DNA from: Firmicutes bacterium UBA2058
GTDB taxonomy: Bacteria; Bacillota; Clostridia; Tissierellales; Sedimentibacteraceae
Assembly: GCA_002332905.1 (NCBI GenBank)
Contig: DDAM01000062.1
Coordinates: 124,001 to 188,000, forward strand
Length of the DNA stretch: 64,000 nucleotides
Direction of reading: 5' to 3'
The notes under the pieces are model-generated. The model ran no database searches. It worked only from the letters and a program-made list of their open reading frames with translations, and was not told where the DNA came from. A program made the translations under genes and the position numbers. Below are positions 36,478 through 46,327 of this stretch, in pieces. Numbering within the stretch: the stretch's first letter is position 1; each line of letters opens with the position of its first letter.

Positions 36478-38188
36478 ATGTTACAAATATTTTTAACTTT
36501 AGTGATATATTTTACTTTGGTTATTCCAGTAGGAATATATATGTATCATGTGACTACAAATCAAAAAACTTTTGCAGATCCAGTATTGAATAAAGTAGAT
36601 AATTTAATATATTCAATATGCAAAATAGATAGAAGAAACGGAATGAATTGGAAGAAATATGCATTAAGCTTTGTTACCACTAATGCAATAATGATTTTAA
36701 TTGGATACTTAATATTAAGATTCCAAGGCACTTTATTTTTTAAATCCAAATAATATTGAAGGGATGGAATCAACTTTATCCTTTAATACTATCATAAGCT
36801 TTATGACAAATACAAATCTACAGCACTACTCAGGTGAATCGGGATTATCCTATTTAAGTCAAATTATGGTCATAATATTTATGATGTTTACATCAGCTGC
36901 ATCTGGGTTCTCTGTATTCATGGCATTTAGCAGAGGACTTTCTGGTAGGGGAAGTAATCTAGGTAACTTCTTTGAGGATATGATAAGAGTTACTACAAGA
37001 ATTTTAATACCAATAGCTTTTATAGTAGCAATAATACTTGTTAGTCAAGGTGTACCTCAAACACTAGATGCAAACACAACAGTTACTACAATTGAAGGGA
37101 AGATGCAGGATATTGCACTTGGGCCAGTAGCTGCATTGGAATCAATAAAACAATTAGGTACTAATGGCGGAGGATTCTTCGGTGCAAATTCAACAACACC
37201 ATTTGAAAATCCAACAATTATATCAAATATAGTAGAAATTATAGCTATGATGCTTATGCCAGGTGCTTGCGTTATAACATTTGGTAGAATGCTGATAGAT
37301 AAAAAGGCAAATAACAAAAAGAAATCAATCTTTGGAAGTCAAGGTCTAGTAATATTTATAGCTATGGCTATTATCTTCTTAATAGGTTTAATTGTATGTT
37401 TCTATGCTGAAAAAGCTGGCAATCCAATCCTTGCGCAAATTGGATTAAATCAGGAGGCAGGTAATATGGAGGGTAAGGAAGCAAGATTTGGAATTGCCCA
37501 ATCTGCATTGTTTACAACAGTAACTACTTCATTTACAACAGGCGCGGTTAATAATATGCACGACTCATTAACACCATTAGGTGGCATGGTTCCCCTTTTA
37601 CACATGATGCTAAACTGCGTATTTGGTGGTAAGGGTGTAGGATTTATGAATATGGTTATGTATGCTATTTTGTCAGTATTTTTATGTGGGCTTATGATAG
37701 GCCGTACTCCTGAATATCTTGGTAAAAAAATTGAAGCAAAGGAAATGAAGCTAGTTGTTTTAGTGCTTATTATACATCCTTTATTAATACTTGGATTTTC
37801 AGCATTAGCTGTAGCTACTCCTGCTGGATTAGAAGGAATTACAAATCCGGGATTCCACGGTTTAAGTCAAGTTCTTTATGAATTTTCTTCATCGGCTGCA
37901 AATAATGGCTCTGGATTTGAAGGTCTTGCAGATAATACTGTATTTTGGAATATAACAACTGGACTAGTAATGTTTTTTGGCAGATACCTAGCAATTATCG
38001 CACAGCTAGCTATCGCAGGTTCTTTAATGAGTAAAACTGCGGTAAATCAAACTATAGGTTCTCTACGAACTGATAATGCTACATTTACAATCATATTAGT
38101 ATTTGTTGTTTATATATTTGCAGCATTAACATTCTTCCCAGCATTATCACTTGGACCTATAGCAGAACATTTGACTTTATGGTTTTAA
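36478..38188 (+). CDS. kdpA: K+-transporting ATPase subunit A (frameshifted by one base)
   Basis: KdpA is the K+-channel-like subunit. Two frames together encode a full-length subunit of about 567 residues: 36478-36753 ends LRFQGTLFFKSK-stop, and a frame covering 36764-38188 carries on. Reading the T6 run at about 36731-36736 as T5 joins them as ..RFQGTLFLNPNNIEGMESTLSFNT, matching the conserved LNPxx..FNT segment of KdpA. Selectivity-filter-like motifs are present (NTNLQHYSGESG, LGTNGGGFFGANSTTPFENP, TGAVNNMHDSLTPLGG, SSAANNGSGFEG). ATG 36478 lies behind GGAGG. The extra T in a homopolymer is most simply a sequencing error, though a slippage switch is possible. Confidence 0.85.
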
Positions 38189-38216
38189 TTAAAGGTAGGT
38201 GGAGAGGTTGAAAAAA

Positions 38217-40268
38217 ATGATGACAAATAAAAATAAATCTAAATTCATAACTAAAGATATATTAAAAAGCTCAATTATAGGTGCTTTTAAAAAGCTTAAC
38301 CCAAAATACATGGCTAAAAATCCAGTCATGTTTGTTGTAGAAATAGGCTTTGTTATAACATTAATAACAGCTATATTTCCTACAATATTTGGCGATAATG
38401 CAGATTTAAGAATATATAACGTAATAGTAGCTCTTATATTATTTGTTACTGTATTTTTTGCTAACTTTGCAGAATCTGTAGCAGAAGGTCGTGGAAAAGC
38501 ACAAGCCGAAAGCTTGAAAAAGACAAAGCAAGATACAAAGGCAAGAAACATTAGTGACTCTGAAAAGATTATTAACGCTTCTGAACTGGTAAAAGGTGAT
38601 ATTGTACTGGTAAAAGCCGGAGAAATAATTCCTAATGACGGTGAGATAATTGAAGGTATAGCTTCAGTTGATGAATCAGCTATAACTGGTGAATCCGCAC
38701 CTGTAACAAAAGAATCCGGTGGTGATTTTTCATCAGTGACTGGCGGAACAACCGTAATTAGTGACTGGTTAAAAATAAAAATCACATCATCTCCCGGTGA
38801 ATCATTTCTAGATAAAATGATAGCACTTGTTGAAGGTGCCTCTAGACAGAAAACACCAAATGAAATTGCATTAAATACTCTACTAGTCAGCTTAACAATA
38901 ATATTTTTAATTGTTATTGTAACCTTATACTATTTTGCACAGTATTCAGGTGTAAGTATTCCTATTTCTACATTGATTGCATTGACAGTTTGTTTAATAC
39001 CAACTACTATAGGAGGTCTATTATCTGCTATAGGTATTGCCGGTATGGACCGTGTTACTAAATTTAATGTTATAGCTATGTCAGGAAAAGCTGTTGAAGC
39101 ATGTGGAGACGTGGATACTATGATTTTAGATAAAACTGGTACTATCACTTATGGCAACAGACTTGCTACTGATTTTATAAATGTAGATGACGTTTCAAAG
39201 GAAGAATTAATTAAAAACAGTGTTATCGCTTCATTAAGTGACAATACGCCTGAGGGTAAATCAATAGTAAGCTTAGGGAAAAACTTAGGTCAAAATATAG
39301 ATGTATATATGTCAAACAAAATGGAATTTATTGAATTTACAGCACAAACAAGAATGAGTGGGGTTGACTTAAATAATGGCACTAAAATTCGCAAAGGTGC
39401 ATCAGATGCTATTGTTAAATATGTAAAAGAGAAAAATGGTAAAATACCAAAGGATTTAGATAGTAAAGTAAAGGAAATATCTAATTTAGGCGGTACTCCG
39501 CTGGTTGTTTGTAAGGACGATAAAATACTAGGGGTTATATATTTAAAGGATACTGTTAAACCGGGACTTGAAAAAAGATTTGCCAGACTTAGAGAAATTG
39601 GGATTAAAACAATAATGTGTACTGGTGATAATCCACTAACTGCTGCAACAATTGCTAAGGAAGCAGGCGTAGACAGCTTTATAGCAGAGTGCAAGCCCGA
39701 AAATAAAATTGAGGAAATAAAAAGACAGCAAGCAGAAGGAAAAATAGTAGCAATGACTGGTGATGGAACTAACGATGCACCGGCACTTGCTCAAGCAGAT
39801 GTTGGATTAGCAATGAATAGCGGTACAGTAGCAGCGAAGGAAGCAGCAAATATGGTTGACTTAGATTCTGACCCAACCAAGATACTTGAAATTGTTGAAA
39901 TAGGCAAACAGCTTCTAATCACAAGAGGTTCCTTAACAACATTTAGTATCGCAAATGATATAGCAAAATATTTTGCCATTATACCGGCTATATTTATTTT
40001 AGCTATACCGCAAATGCAAATTTTAAATATTATGAAGCTGCAAACACCATTTAGTGCTATATTATCAGCATTAATATTTAACGCAATTATAATACCATGT
40101 CTGATACCAATTGCAATGAAGGGTGTTAAATATAAGCCGATGAAATCCGAAAAAATTCTTCTTAAAAATATAGGAATTTATGGTCTTGGCGGTGTAATAG
40201 TTCCGTTTATAGGTATTAAAATAATAGATATGATAATTGCACCATTACTATTATTATTAGGGTTTTAA
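38217..40268 (+). CDS. kdpB: K+-transporting P-type ATPase subunit B
   Basis: The catalytic P-type ATPase subunit, about 683 residues. Phosphorylation motif DKTGTIT, actuator TGES (SAITGESAPV), hinge MTGDGTNDAPALA and TGDNPLTAATIA are all present. About seven membrane helices. The frame opens at GTG 38199, but ATG 38217 (or 38220) sits at normal distance from GGAGAGG and is preferred. It hydrolyses ATP to drive K+ through KdpA. Confidence 0.95.
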   Translation: MMTNKNKSKFITKDILKSSIIGAFKKLNPKYMAKNPVMFVVEIGFVITLITAIFPTIFGDNADLRIYNVIVALILFVTVFFANFAESVAEGRGKAQAESLKKTKQDTKARNISDSEKIINASELVKGDIVLVKAGEIIPNDGEIIEGIASVDESAITGESAPVTKESGGDFSSVTGGTTVISDWLKIKITSSPGESFLDKMIALVEGASRQKTPNEIALNTLLVSLTIIFLIVIVTLYYFAQYSGVSIPISTLIALTVCLIPTTIGGLLSAIGIAGMDRVTKFNVIAMSGKAVEACGDVDTMILDKTGTITYGNRLATDFINVDDVSKEELIKNSVIASLSDNTPEGKSIVSLGKNLGQNIDVYMSNKMEFIEFTAQTRMSGVDLNNGTKIRKGASDAIVKYVKEKNGKIPKDLDSKVKEISNLGGTPLVVCKDDKILGVIYLKDTVKPGLEKRFARLREIGIKTIMCTGDNPLTAATIAKEAGVDSFIAECKPENKIEEIKRQQAEGKIVAMTGDGTNDAPALAQADVGLAMNSGTVAAKEAANMVDLDSDPTKILEIVEIGKQLLITRGSLTTFSIANDIAKYFAIIPAIFILAIPQMQILNIMKLQTPFSAILSALIFNAIIIPCLIPIAMKGVKYKPMKSEKILLKNIGIYGLGGVIVPFIGIKIIDMIIAPLLLLLGF

Positions 40269-40312
40269 AAGTGTGAAAAAAACACTTCACAGTGTGAAAT
40301 GAATTTCACACT
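40269..40312. repeat. Two adjacent AGTGTGAA hairpins between kdpB and kdpC
   Basis: AAGTGTG / CACACTT-like arms (40269-40287) and a second hairpin AGTGTGAAAT / ATTTCACACT (40291-40300 with 40303-40312) fill the kdpB-kdpC gap, just before the kdpC ribosome binding site. They belong to the repeat family seen at 25971 and 44054. Confidence 0.65.
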
Positions 40313-40329
40313 ATAATAGGAGGATTAAA

Positions 40330-40950
40330 ATGAGTTCATTTTTAAAAACATTAAGAAATTGTTTTGTTTTAACAATTGTTTTATTAGTTTTATGCTCAAT
40401 TATATATCCGTTAGCTTTAACGGGAGTCAGCCAATTAGCATTTAATCACAAGGCAAATGGCAGTCTAATTGAAGTTGACGGCAAAATAGTTGGTTCAGAG
40501 CTAATAGGTCAAGATTTTACAGATAAGAGATTCTTTAGAGGAAGAATTTCATCAATAAATTATAACACCTATACAGCTGAGGATTTAAAAAATGATTTAT
40601 ACAGTGGTGTAGCATCAGGCTCATTTAACTATGGTGCTACTAATATAAATTTACACGATAGAGTAAAAAATGATATAGATGAGTTTTTAAACGCTCATTC
40701 TGATATTAAAAAGGAAGATATTCCAGCTGACTTATTAACGGCATCAGGCTCTGGACTTGATCCGCATATAAGTCCTAGCTCTGCTATAATTCAAATACCA
40801 GCTATATCAAAGGCTACTGGGTTATCAGAATCTCAATTAGAAAAAATTGTAAAAGATAATACAGAACACAAAATATTTGGAGTATTTGGAGAAGAAGTAA
40901 TGAATGTATTGAAAGCTAATTTAGATATCGCAAGACTAATAAGCGAATAA
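40330..40950 (+). CDS. kdpC: K+-transporting ATPase subunit C
   Basis: A 206-residue KdpC: one N-terminal helix (TIVLLVLCSIIYPLALTGVSQL) and an extracytoplasmic domain with GSELIGQDFTDKRFFRGRIS, the conserved ASGSGLDPHISPSSA and FGVFGEEVMNVLKANLDI. It stabilises and assists the KdpAB pump. ATG 40330 lies behind AGGAGG. Complete. Confidence 0.95.
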   Translation: MSSFLKTLRNCFVLTIVLLVLCSIIYPLALTGVSQLAFNHKANGSLIEVDGKIVGSELIGQDFTDKRFFRGRISSINYNTYTAEDLKNDLYSGVASGSFNYGATNINLHDRVKNDIDEFLNAHSDIKKEDIPADLLTASGSGLDPHISPSSAIIQIPAISKATGLSESQLEKIVKDNTEHKIFGVFGEEVMNVLKANLDIARLISE

Positions 40951-40987
40951 AACTTCTTTACACTTTCTTAATTCATCAGATAAAACC

Positions 40988-41031
40988 TTAACACTATTTT
41001 AATTTTTGAGATGATAACATTAAATTATGAT
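40988..41031 (+). promoter_or_regulatory. KdpE-like box and promoter upstream of the kdpD unit
   Basis: TTAACAC (40988-40994) followed 11 bases later by TTAAT (40999-41003) is nearly identical to the second box of the kdp promoter at 36194-36209. A -10 TATGAT lies at 41026-41031. This suggests a second KdpE-responsive promoter and feedback on the sensor genes. Confidence 0.55.
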
Positions 41032-41064
41032 ATACAAACATTAAATAATAAGGAATGGTGAATT

Positions 41065-41271
41065 ATGAATATAATAGTTAAACAAATAAATAAATTAAAT
41101 ATGCTATATGAAACTATAATACTGAAAAAATTAAAGACACTTTTATATAGTCATCCTTATATAACTTGTTCTTTATTTTTAATAATTGCACCAATTTGTA
41201 TAGTTATAGCGGTTTCCATATGTACCTGTATTATAGTTTTCCCTATATCCATATTATTTAATTTTTTTTAG
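41065..41271 (+). CDS. Small membrane protein between kdpC and kdpD (68 aa)
   Basis: A 68-residue protein with a basic amphipathic N-terminus and a long hydrophobic C-terminal stretch (TCSLFLIIAPICIVIAVS and onward), probably one helix or a hairpin. It is preceded by its own promoter with a KdpE-like box and followed 92 bases later by kdpD. No family recognised. It may be an accessory to the sensor or the pump. Confidence 0.6.
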   Translation: MNIIVKQINKLNMLYETIILKKLKTLLYSHPYITCSLFLIIAPICIVIAVSICTCIIVFPISILFNFF

Positions 41272-41363
41272 TATTTATTTAAAATGTATTGAAAACGACT
41301 TAGTGTTTTGCTATTCTTATTTATAATTTATTTCGTATTTTAATTAATTTTTGGAGGTGCATC

Positions 41364-44060
41364 TTGCTTGAAAATAGATCTAGTTCAGAAGAACTATTGG
41401 AAATAATCCAACAAGAAGAAAAAAATTCTCAATATGGTAAATTAAAAATCTTTTTTGGATATGCTGCTGGTGTCGGTAAAACATATGCTATGTTAGATGC
41501 CGCCCATACCGCTAAAAGCAATGGTAATGATGTTATAGTAGGATACATTGAACCGCATACAAGACCTGAAACTATGTCTTTATTAGAAGGTTTGGAGGTT
41601 CTTGCACCTTTAAAAGTACAATATAAAGGAATAACATTAAACGAGTTTGACCTAGATGCAGCAATCATACGTAAACCAAATTTAATTCTGGTAGATGAGC
41701 TTGCTCATACAAATGCAAGAACTTGCAGGCATATAAAAAGGTATCAAGATATACAGGAATTGTTAAAGGCTGGCATAGATGTATATACAACAGTTAACGT
41801 ACAGCACATTGAAAGCTTAAATGATATTGTTGCTTCGATTACTGGTATAACTGTACGCGAAAGAATTCCAGACCATATATTTGATAATGCCCATCAAGTT
41901 GAGCTTATAGATATAGAGCCAGAGGATTTAGTTAACAGACTAAAGCATGGTAAAGTTTATAAAGAAAATCAGGCAAAAAGAGCACTAAATAACTTTTTTA
42001 ATATGGATAATCTTATTGCACTTAGAGAAATTGCACTTAGACGTACCGCTGATAGAGTAAACATCATATCAGAAAAAGCAAAACATTTGTCGTCTAAGCT
42101 AGATTATTTTACTAGTGAGCATATTTTGGTATGTTTATCTCCTTCTCCTTCAAATCCAAAGGCAATCAGAACAGCAGCACGAATGGCTAATGCATTTAAA
42201 GGAGCATTTACAGCTTTATATGTAGAAACCAGTAATTATGAATATATGTCAAGTGAAAATAAGGCTAGATTACATGACAATTTTAAGTTAGCAGAGCAGC
42301 TAGGTGCCAAAGTAACCATAGCATATGATGATAATGTTGCATTTCAAATTGCTGAATTCGCTAGATTATCTGGAATTTCAAAGGTAGTATTAGGACGCTC
42401 CAACACTAAAAAAAGAATCATATTCTCAAAACCTACTTTTGTTGATACTTTAACTTCATTAGCTCCTAATTTAGACATATACATTATTCCGGATAAAAAG
42501 TCTGCTTCATACAGAGAGCTTTCTATAAATCAACGCAGAAAAGAATCCTTTTCTTTAGCTGGCACCTTAAAGACTATCGGTATTATAGCATTGTCAACAA
42601 TTATAGGTTTATTATTTCAATATTTAGGATTTAGTGAAGCTAATATTATAACCATATATATTCTAGGAGTTTTATTAACCTCATTAGTAGCATCTAATAA
42701 AATATATAGTATTAGCTCTTCAATATTAAGTGTACTTGTTTTTAATTTTTTCTTTACTGATCCTAGGTATACATTACAGGCATATGATCCTAGACATATA
42801 GTCACATTTATAGTTATGTTTTTATCAGCTTTTATCACCAGTTCCTTAACTATTAGAATAAAAGAATATGGTAAGCAAGCTGCTCAAACAGCATTTAGAA
42901 CAAAGCTTTTACTAGAAACAAACCAAATGCTTCAAAATGCTTCAGACATAAACAGTATAATAAATGGGACTGCTAATCAACTTATAAAGCTATTGAATAA
43001 ACCAGTTATTTTTTATCAGGTTGAGAATAATAATTTAACTGATCCTATGTTTTTTTGTGATAATACATTTAATCAAGATTCATCAATATATATTACACGG
43101 GCTGAAAAAACAGTTGCTGAATGGGTATTTAAAAACAATAAGCATGCTGGCGCAACCACAAATACATTACCTGGTGCTAGATGTTTATATTTAGCTGTTC
43201 GTGGCAATGAAGGTGTTTATGCAGTAGCTGGAATTGCTTTAGATGATGATATAATAGATTCATTTGAAAATAGCATGATAATTTCTATTTTAGGTGAGTG
43301 TGCTGTGGTTTTAGAGAAAGAATTATTAAGTGAGATAAAAAAACAAGCAGAAATCAAAGCTCAACGGGAACAGTTAAGAGCCAATCTTTTAAGAGCTATC
43401 TCTCACGATCTTAGAACTCCGCTTACATCAATATCTGGAAATGCTTCGGTACTTATGAACAACTCAGAAAGTTTAAGCAAAGAAAAAATCAATAATCTTT
43501 ACGAGGACATATATGATGACTCAATGTGGCTTATTAATTTAGTTGAAAATCTTCTTTCTGTTACAAGAATAGAGGACGGAACTATAAGTATACACATGGA
43601 GGGTGAGCTATTAGAGGAAGTAATAAGCGAGGCACTTAAACATATTAACAGAAAAAGTATTGAACATAATATAAAGGTTAATATAAGTGATGAGCTAATT
43701 ATGGCTAAAATGGATTCGCAATTAATTATCCAAGTGATTATTAACATTGTAGATAATGCCATCAAATATACTCCTTTAGGTTCTACAATAGAAATAACAG
43801 TAAGAAGAAATGAAGAGTTTGTAATTGTAGCTATAAAAGATAATGGAAATGGAATTTCAGAGATTGGAAAATCTAATATATTTGAAATGTTCTATACCGA
43901 AAAAAATGTTTCTGCGGACAGCAGACGAGGTCTAGGTCTTGGATTATCACTTTGCAAATCAATAATAAATGCCCACGAAGGTACAATTTCTGTCAGAGAT
44001 AATGAGCCTCATGGTTCTATATTTAGCTTTACATTAAAGGCAGAGGAGGTAATAGTGTGA
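41364..44060 (+). CDS. kdpD: K+ sensor histidine kinase
   Basis: A full-length KdpD of 898 residues. The N-terminal KdpD domain has a Walker A-like GYAAGVGKTYAMLDAA and DELAHTN. A universal-stress-protein-like domain (about 250-370) follows, then four DUF4118 helices (about 400-500), a GAF-like region, and HisKA/HATPase_c with the phospho-His in AISHDLRTPLTSISGN and ATP-lid motifs DNAIKYTP and GLGLGLSLC. TTG 41364 six bases behind GGAGG is the start. It senses K+ limitation (and in many Firmicutes c-di-AMP via the USP domain) and phosphorylates KdpE. Confidence 0.95.
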   Translation: MLENRSSSEELLEIIQQEEKNSQYGKLKIFFGYAAGVGKTYAMLDAAHTAKSNGNDVIVGYIEPHTRPETMSLLEGLEVLAPLKVQYKGITLNEFDLDAAIIRKPNLILVDELAHTNARTCRHIKRYQDIQELLKAGIDVYTTVNVQHIESLNDIVASITGITVRERIPDHIFDNAHQVELIDIEPEDLVNRLKHGKVYKENQAKRALNNFFNMDNLIALREIALRRTADRVNIISEKAKHLSSKLDYFTSEHILVCLSPSPSNPKAIRTAARMANAFKGAFTALYVETSNYEYMSSENKARLHDNFKLAEQLGAKVTIAYDDNVAFQIAEFARLSGISKVVLGRSNTKKRIIFSKPTFVDTLTSLAPNLDIYIIPDKKSASYRELSINQRRKESFSLAGTLKTIGIIALSTIIGLLFQYLGFSEANIITIYILGVLLTSLVASNKIYSISSSILSVLVFNFFFTDPRYTLQAYDPRHIVTFIVMFLSAFITSSLTIRIKEYGKQAAQTAFRTKLLLETNQMLQNASDINSIINGTANQLIKLLNKPVIFYQVENNNLTDPMFFCDNTFNQDSSIYITRAEKTVAEWVFKNNKHAGATTNTLPGARCLYLAVRGNEGVYAVAGIALDDDIIDSFENSMIISILGECAVVLEKELLSEIKKQAEIKAQREQLRANLLRAISHDLRTPLTSISGNASVLMNNSESLSKEKINNLYEDIYDDSMWLINLVENLLSVTRIEDGTISIHMEGELLEEVISEALKHINRKSIEHNIKVNISDELIMAKMDSQLIIQVIINIVDNAIKYTPLGSTIEITVRRNEEFVIVAIKDNGNGISEIGKSNIFEMFYTEKNVSADSRRGLGLGLSLCKSIINAHEGTISVRDNEPHGSIFSFTLKAEEVIV

Positions 44061-44136
44061 AAAAACTCTTCACAGAGTAAAATATATTTTACTCTATCTA
44101 TTTATAATGCCACTACAATGTCTCGACTACGTCGAG
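44054..44136. repeat. Cluster of short palindromes between kdpD and kdpE
   Basis: The gap holds TAGTGTGAA at the kdpD stop, a hairpin AGAGTAAAAT / ATTTTACTCT (44074-44083 with 44086-44095), and CTCGACTACGTCGAG (44122-44136). All lie just before the kdpE GGAGG site, like the repeats before cysK, the activase and kdpC. Confidence 0.6.
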
Positions 44137-44160
44137 TCTATGGGTATAATGGAGGATAAA

Positions 44161-44862
44161 ATGAATAAAGTCAATATTTTAGTAATAGAAGATGATAATG
44201 CAGTTAAAAACTTGATTTCGACAACTCTTGAAACACAAAACTATAAATTTAACACAGCTGTTACAGGTTCTCAAGCTATAACCGAAGCAATATCACAAAA
44301 CCATGATGTTATTTTGCTTGACTTAGGGCTACCAGATATAGATGGAGTTAGCATAATAAAGAAAATTCGTTCATGGTCAAATGTTCCAATTATAGTTATA
44401 AGTGCAAGAAGTGAGGATGATGATAAAATAGAAGCATTAGATGCAGGCGCAGATGATTATCTAACTAAGCCATTTAGTGTGGATGAACTTTTAGCAAGAG
44501 TACGTGTTGCATTAAGACGAGTTAATTACAGTAATGAGATAAATCAAAATAACAATAAATTTATAAATGGTGATTTAAAAATAGATTATGCTTCAGGATG
44601 TGCATTTTTAAAGGATGTGGAGCTTCATTTAACACCTATCGAATATAAGCTTTTATGCCTTTTATCTAAAAATGTAGGAAAAGTATTAACACACAAATAT
44701 ATTATAAAAGAAGTATGGGGAAGTGAGTTAAATAGTGATGTACCATCTTTGAGAGTTTTTATGGCAACTTTAAGAAAAAAAATAGAGCCAAACACCTCTG
44801 AGTCCTTATATATTCAGACCCATATAGGTGTTGGCTATAGAATGCTTCGAATTAATAATTAG
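44161..44862 (+). CDS. kdpE: Response regulator of the kdp system
   Basis: A 233-residue OmpR-family regulator. Receiver domain with acidic pocket EDDN, phospho-acceptor Asp in VILLDLGLPDIDG, SARSEDDDKIEALDAGADDYLTKPF, then a winged-helix DNA-binding domain (LTPIEYKLLCLLSKNVGKVLTH.. VFMATLRKKIEP). ATG 44161 behind GGAGG is chosen; the open frame to 44107 is only the palindrome-bearing leader. It activates the kdp operon; candidate boxes are listed at 36163 and 40988. Confidence 0.95.
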   Translation: MNKVNILVIEDDNAVKNLISTTLETQNYKFNTAVTGSQAITEAISQNHDVILLDLGLPDIDGVSIIKKIRSWSNVPIIVISARSEDDDKIEALDAGADDYLTKPFSVDELLARVRVALRRVNYSNEINQNNNKFINGDLKIDYASGCAFLKDVELHLTPIEYKLLCLLSKNVGKVLTHKYIIKEVWGSELNSDVPSLRVFMATLRKKIEPNTSESLYIQTHIGVGYRMLRINN

Positions 44863-44864
44863 TA

Positions 44865-45215
44865 TCATTTTCCTTTTTCTTTTGATTTCATATACATTTG
44901 TATAATAAAGCCAACTATAAACCCAAGCACTATTATAGTATTATTAGTAAAAGCTCCAACCATAGTTGGCTCTAAACCCTGCTTAATATGAACTGTATAC
45001 TCTGCTATTAAGCCAAGTAATGAGGCTATTAAAAATACTTGTCCAAAAAGAGTATAATCTAGGAGTATAGCGAGCATAGATACTCCTAATATAGGCATAT
45101 ACATTGTTCTAATAACTGCAAAATCAATATAATTAATATAATGAAAAAAGGATATAATAACTGCATATATTAAAAGATATAATAATGCTAGTTTTGATCT
45201 GTACTTAACATTCAT
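44865..45215 (-). CDS. Hypothetical small integral membrane protein
   Basis: About 116 residues with four hydrophobic helices and a Lys-rich C-terminus (MYMKSKEKGK). No recognisable motif or family. It ends two bases from kdpE, convergently, and its start is near the end of the GNAT gene on the same strand. ATG 45215 and TTG 45227 are both possible starts. Confidence 0.65.
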   Translation of the reverse strand: MNVKYRSKLALLYLLIYAVIISFFHYINYIDFAVIRTMYMPILGVSMLAILLDYTLFGQVFLIASLLGLIAEYTVHIKQGLEPTMVGAFTNNTIIVLGFIVGFIIQMYMKSKEKGK

Positions 45216-45232
45216 AACCTCTTTCAACCTTT

Positions 45233-46327
45233 CTATAAGTCAAGTTCGGTTTCACCATCTCCTTGAGTAATATGCCATCTTTCATGTCCCATCAATTCAT
45301 CAGTTAATATTTTATCACTAAGTGATTTAGCAATCATCATATTATTTATTAAGCTTTTTTTGTTTTTTGCAAAGCCATAATTTAATAAAACATCCTTATA
45401 TTTGCCATATAAACCTGTTCCAACAACTACATATTCAGCATTTACCTTGTAGCAATAGTTAATTATTGCTTCAGCTAATGAACTTATATACTGCTCATTC
45501 TTAGGGTCAGTGAAATTTTCAGCCACAGAAACCATTTTAGAGTTGTTTGCCAAAGTTTCCCTTAATACCACAAATCCAATTTTTTCTGAACCTGCATTCA
45601 CAAGAAGTGTTTTATACTTAACATCTGGTCTTTTGTTATATCTATAATTTAAATATTTATAATCTCTAACTATTAAAACATTGTATCTATCCTTGAATTT
45701 ATCCCAATACTCTGTTATTTCTTCTGGTACATAATCCAATTCTTTAACAGTAGCATTTAGTTTTTTTAGTACATTTTTAGGTGCAAGTCTTAATTTATCA
45801 AAGCCTTTGTATAGTCCATTTGATAAGCTTGCTAAAAATCCTACCTTGATTTTGTCCTTCATTTTATGAGTGATATTTATTGGCCTAATATAAACTTCTT
45901 TTTCGTATAATGTAGGCCATCCAAACTTTTCATAGGCTGGGTAAGAATTTTTATTGGCAAGACCAATAATAACATCAACCCCATTATTTCTTCCACATTC
46001 AACAGAGTTATCAGTCATAGTTCTAAATATACCTTGTCTTTTAAAATCAGGATGTGTCATAGATTTAACCGAGTGTGCACCAATTACTACTTTGCCATTT
46101 ACATATAACTCAAATGGAATAAGCCCATCCGCACCGATAATCTTATCCCCTTCCTTTAACACGTACATAAGGTTTTGACCATTTGGATTGTATGGATTTT
46201 CATCAAACATCCATTTGTGCATGCCTAAATCCTGATTTGTTCTTTCACCAAAAGATAATATGCAAAGCTCTTCAAAGCTTTCAAAATCTTCATCTAAATT
46301 TATATTACAAATTCTTCTTTCGCTCAT
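45233..46327 (-). CDS. GNAT-family N-acetyltransferase (Eis-like)
   Basis: A 364-residue protein with an N-terminal GNAT domain: ELCILSFGERTNQD and the acetyl-CoA segment SVKSMTHPDFKRQGIFRTM (R/Q-x-x-G-x-x), followed by NKNSYPAYEKFGWP. A second GNAT-like or sterol-carrier-like C-terminal half makes it longer than simple GNATs, as in Eis-type enzymes. The substrate is unknown. ATG 46327 lies behind TGGAGG. Confidence 0.8.
   Translation of the reverse strand: MSERRICNINLDEDFESFEELCILSFGERTNQDLGMHKWMFDENPYNPNGQNLMYVLKEGDKIIGADGLIPFELYVNGKVVIGAHSVKSMTHPDFKRQGIFRTMTDNSVECGRNNGVDVIIGLANKNSYPAYEKFGWPTLYEKEVYIRPINITHKMKDKIKVGFLASLSNGLYKGFDKLRLAPKNVLKKLNATVKELDYVPEEITEYWDKFKDRYNVLIVRDYKYLNYRYNKRPDVKYKTLLVNAGSEKIGFVVLRETLANNSKMVSVAENFTDPKNEQYISSLAEAIINYCYKVNAEYVVVGTGLYGKYKDVLLNYGFAKNKKSLINNMMIAKSLSDKILTDELMGHERWHITQGDGETELDL

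Noticed and set aside
38189..38785. 198-codon minus-strand ORF over kdpB
   Set aside because: Shadow frame of kdpB.
41429..43765. Minus-strand ORFs inside kdpD
   Set aside because: Shadow frames of a well-supported gene.
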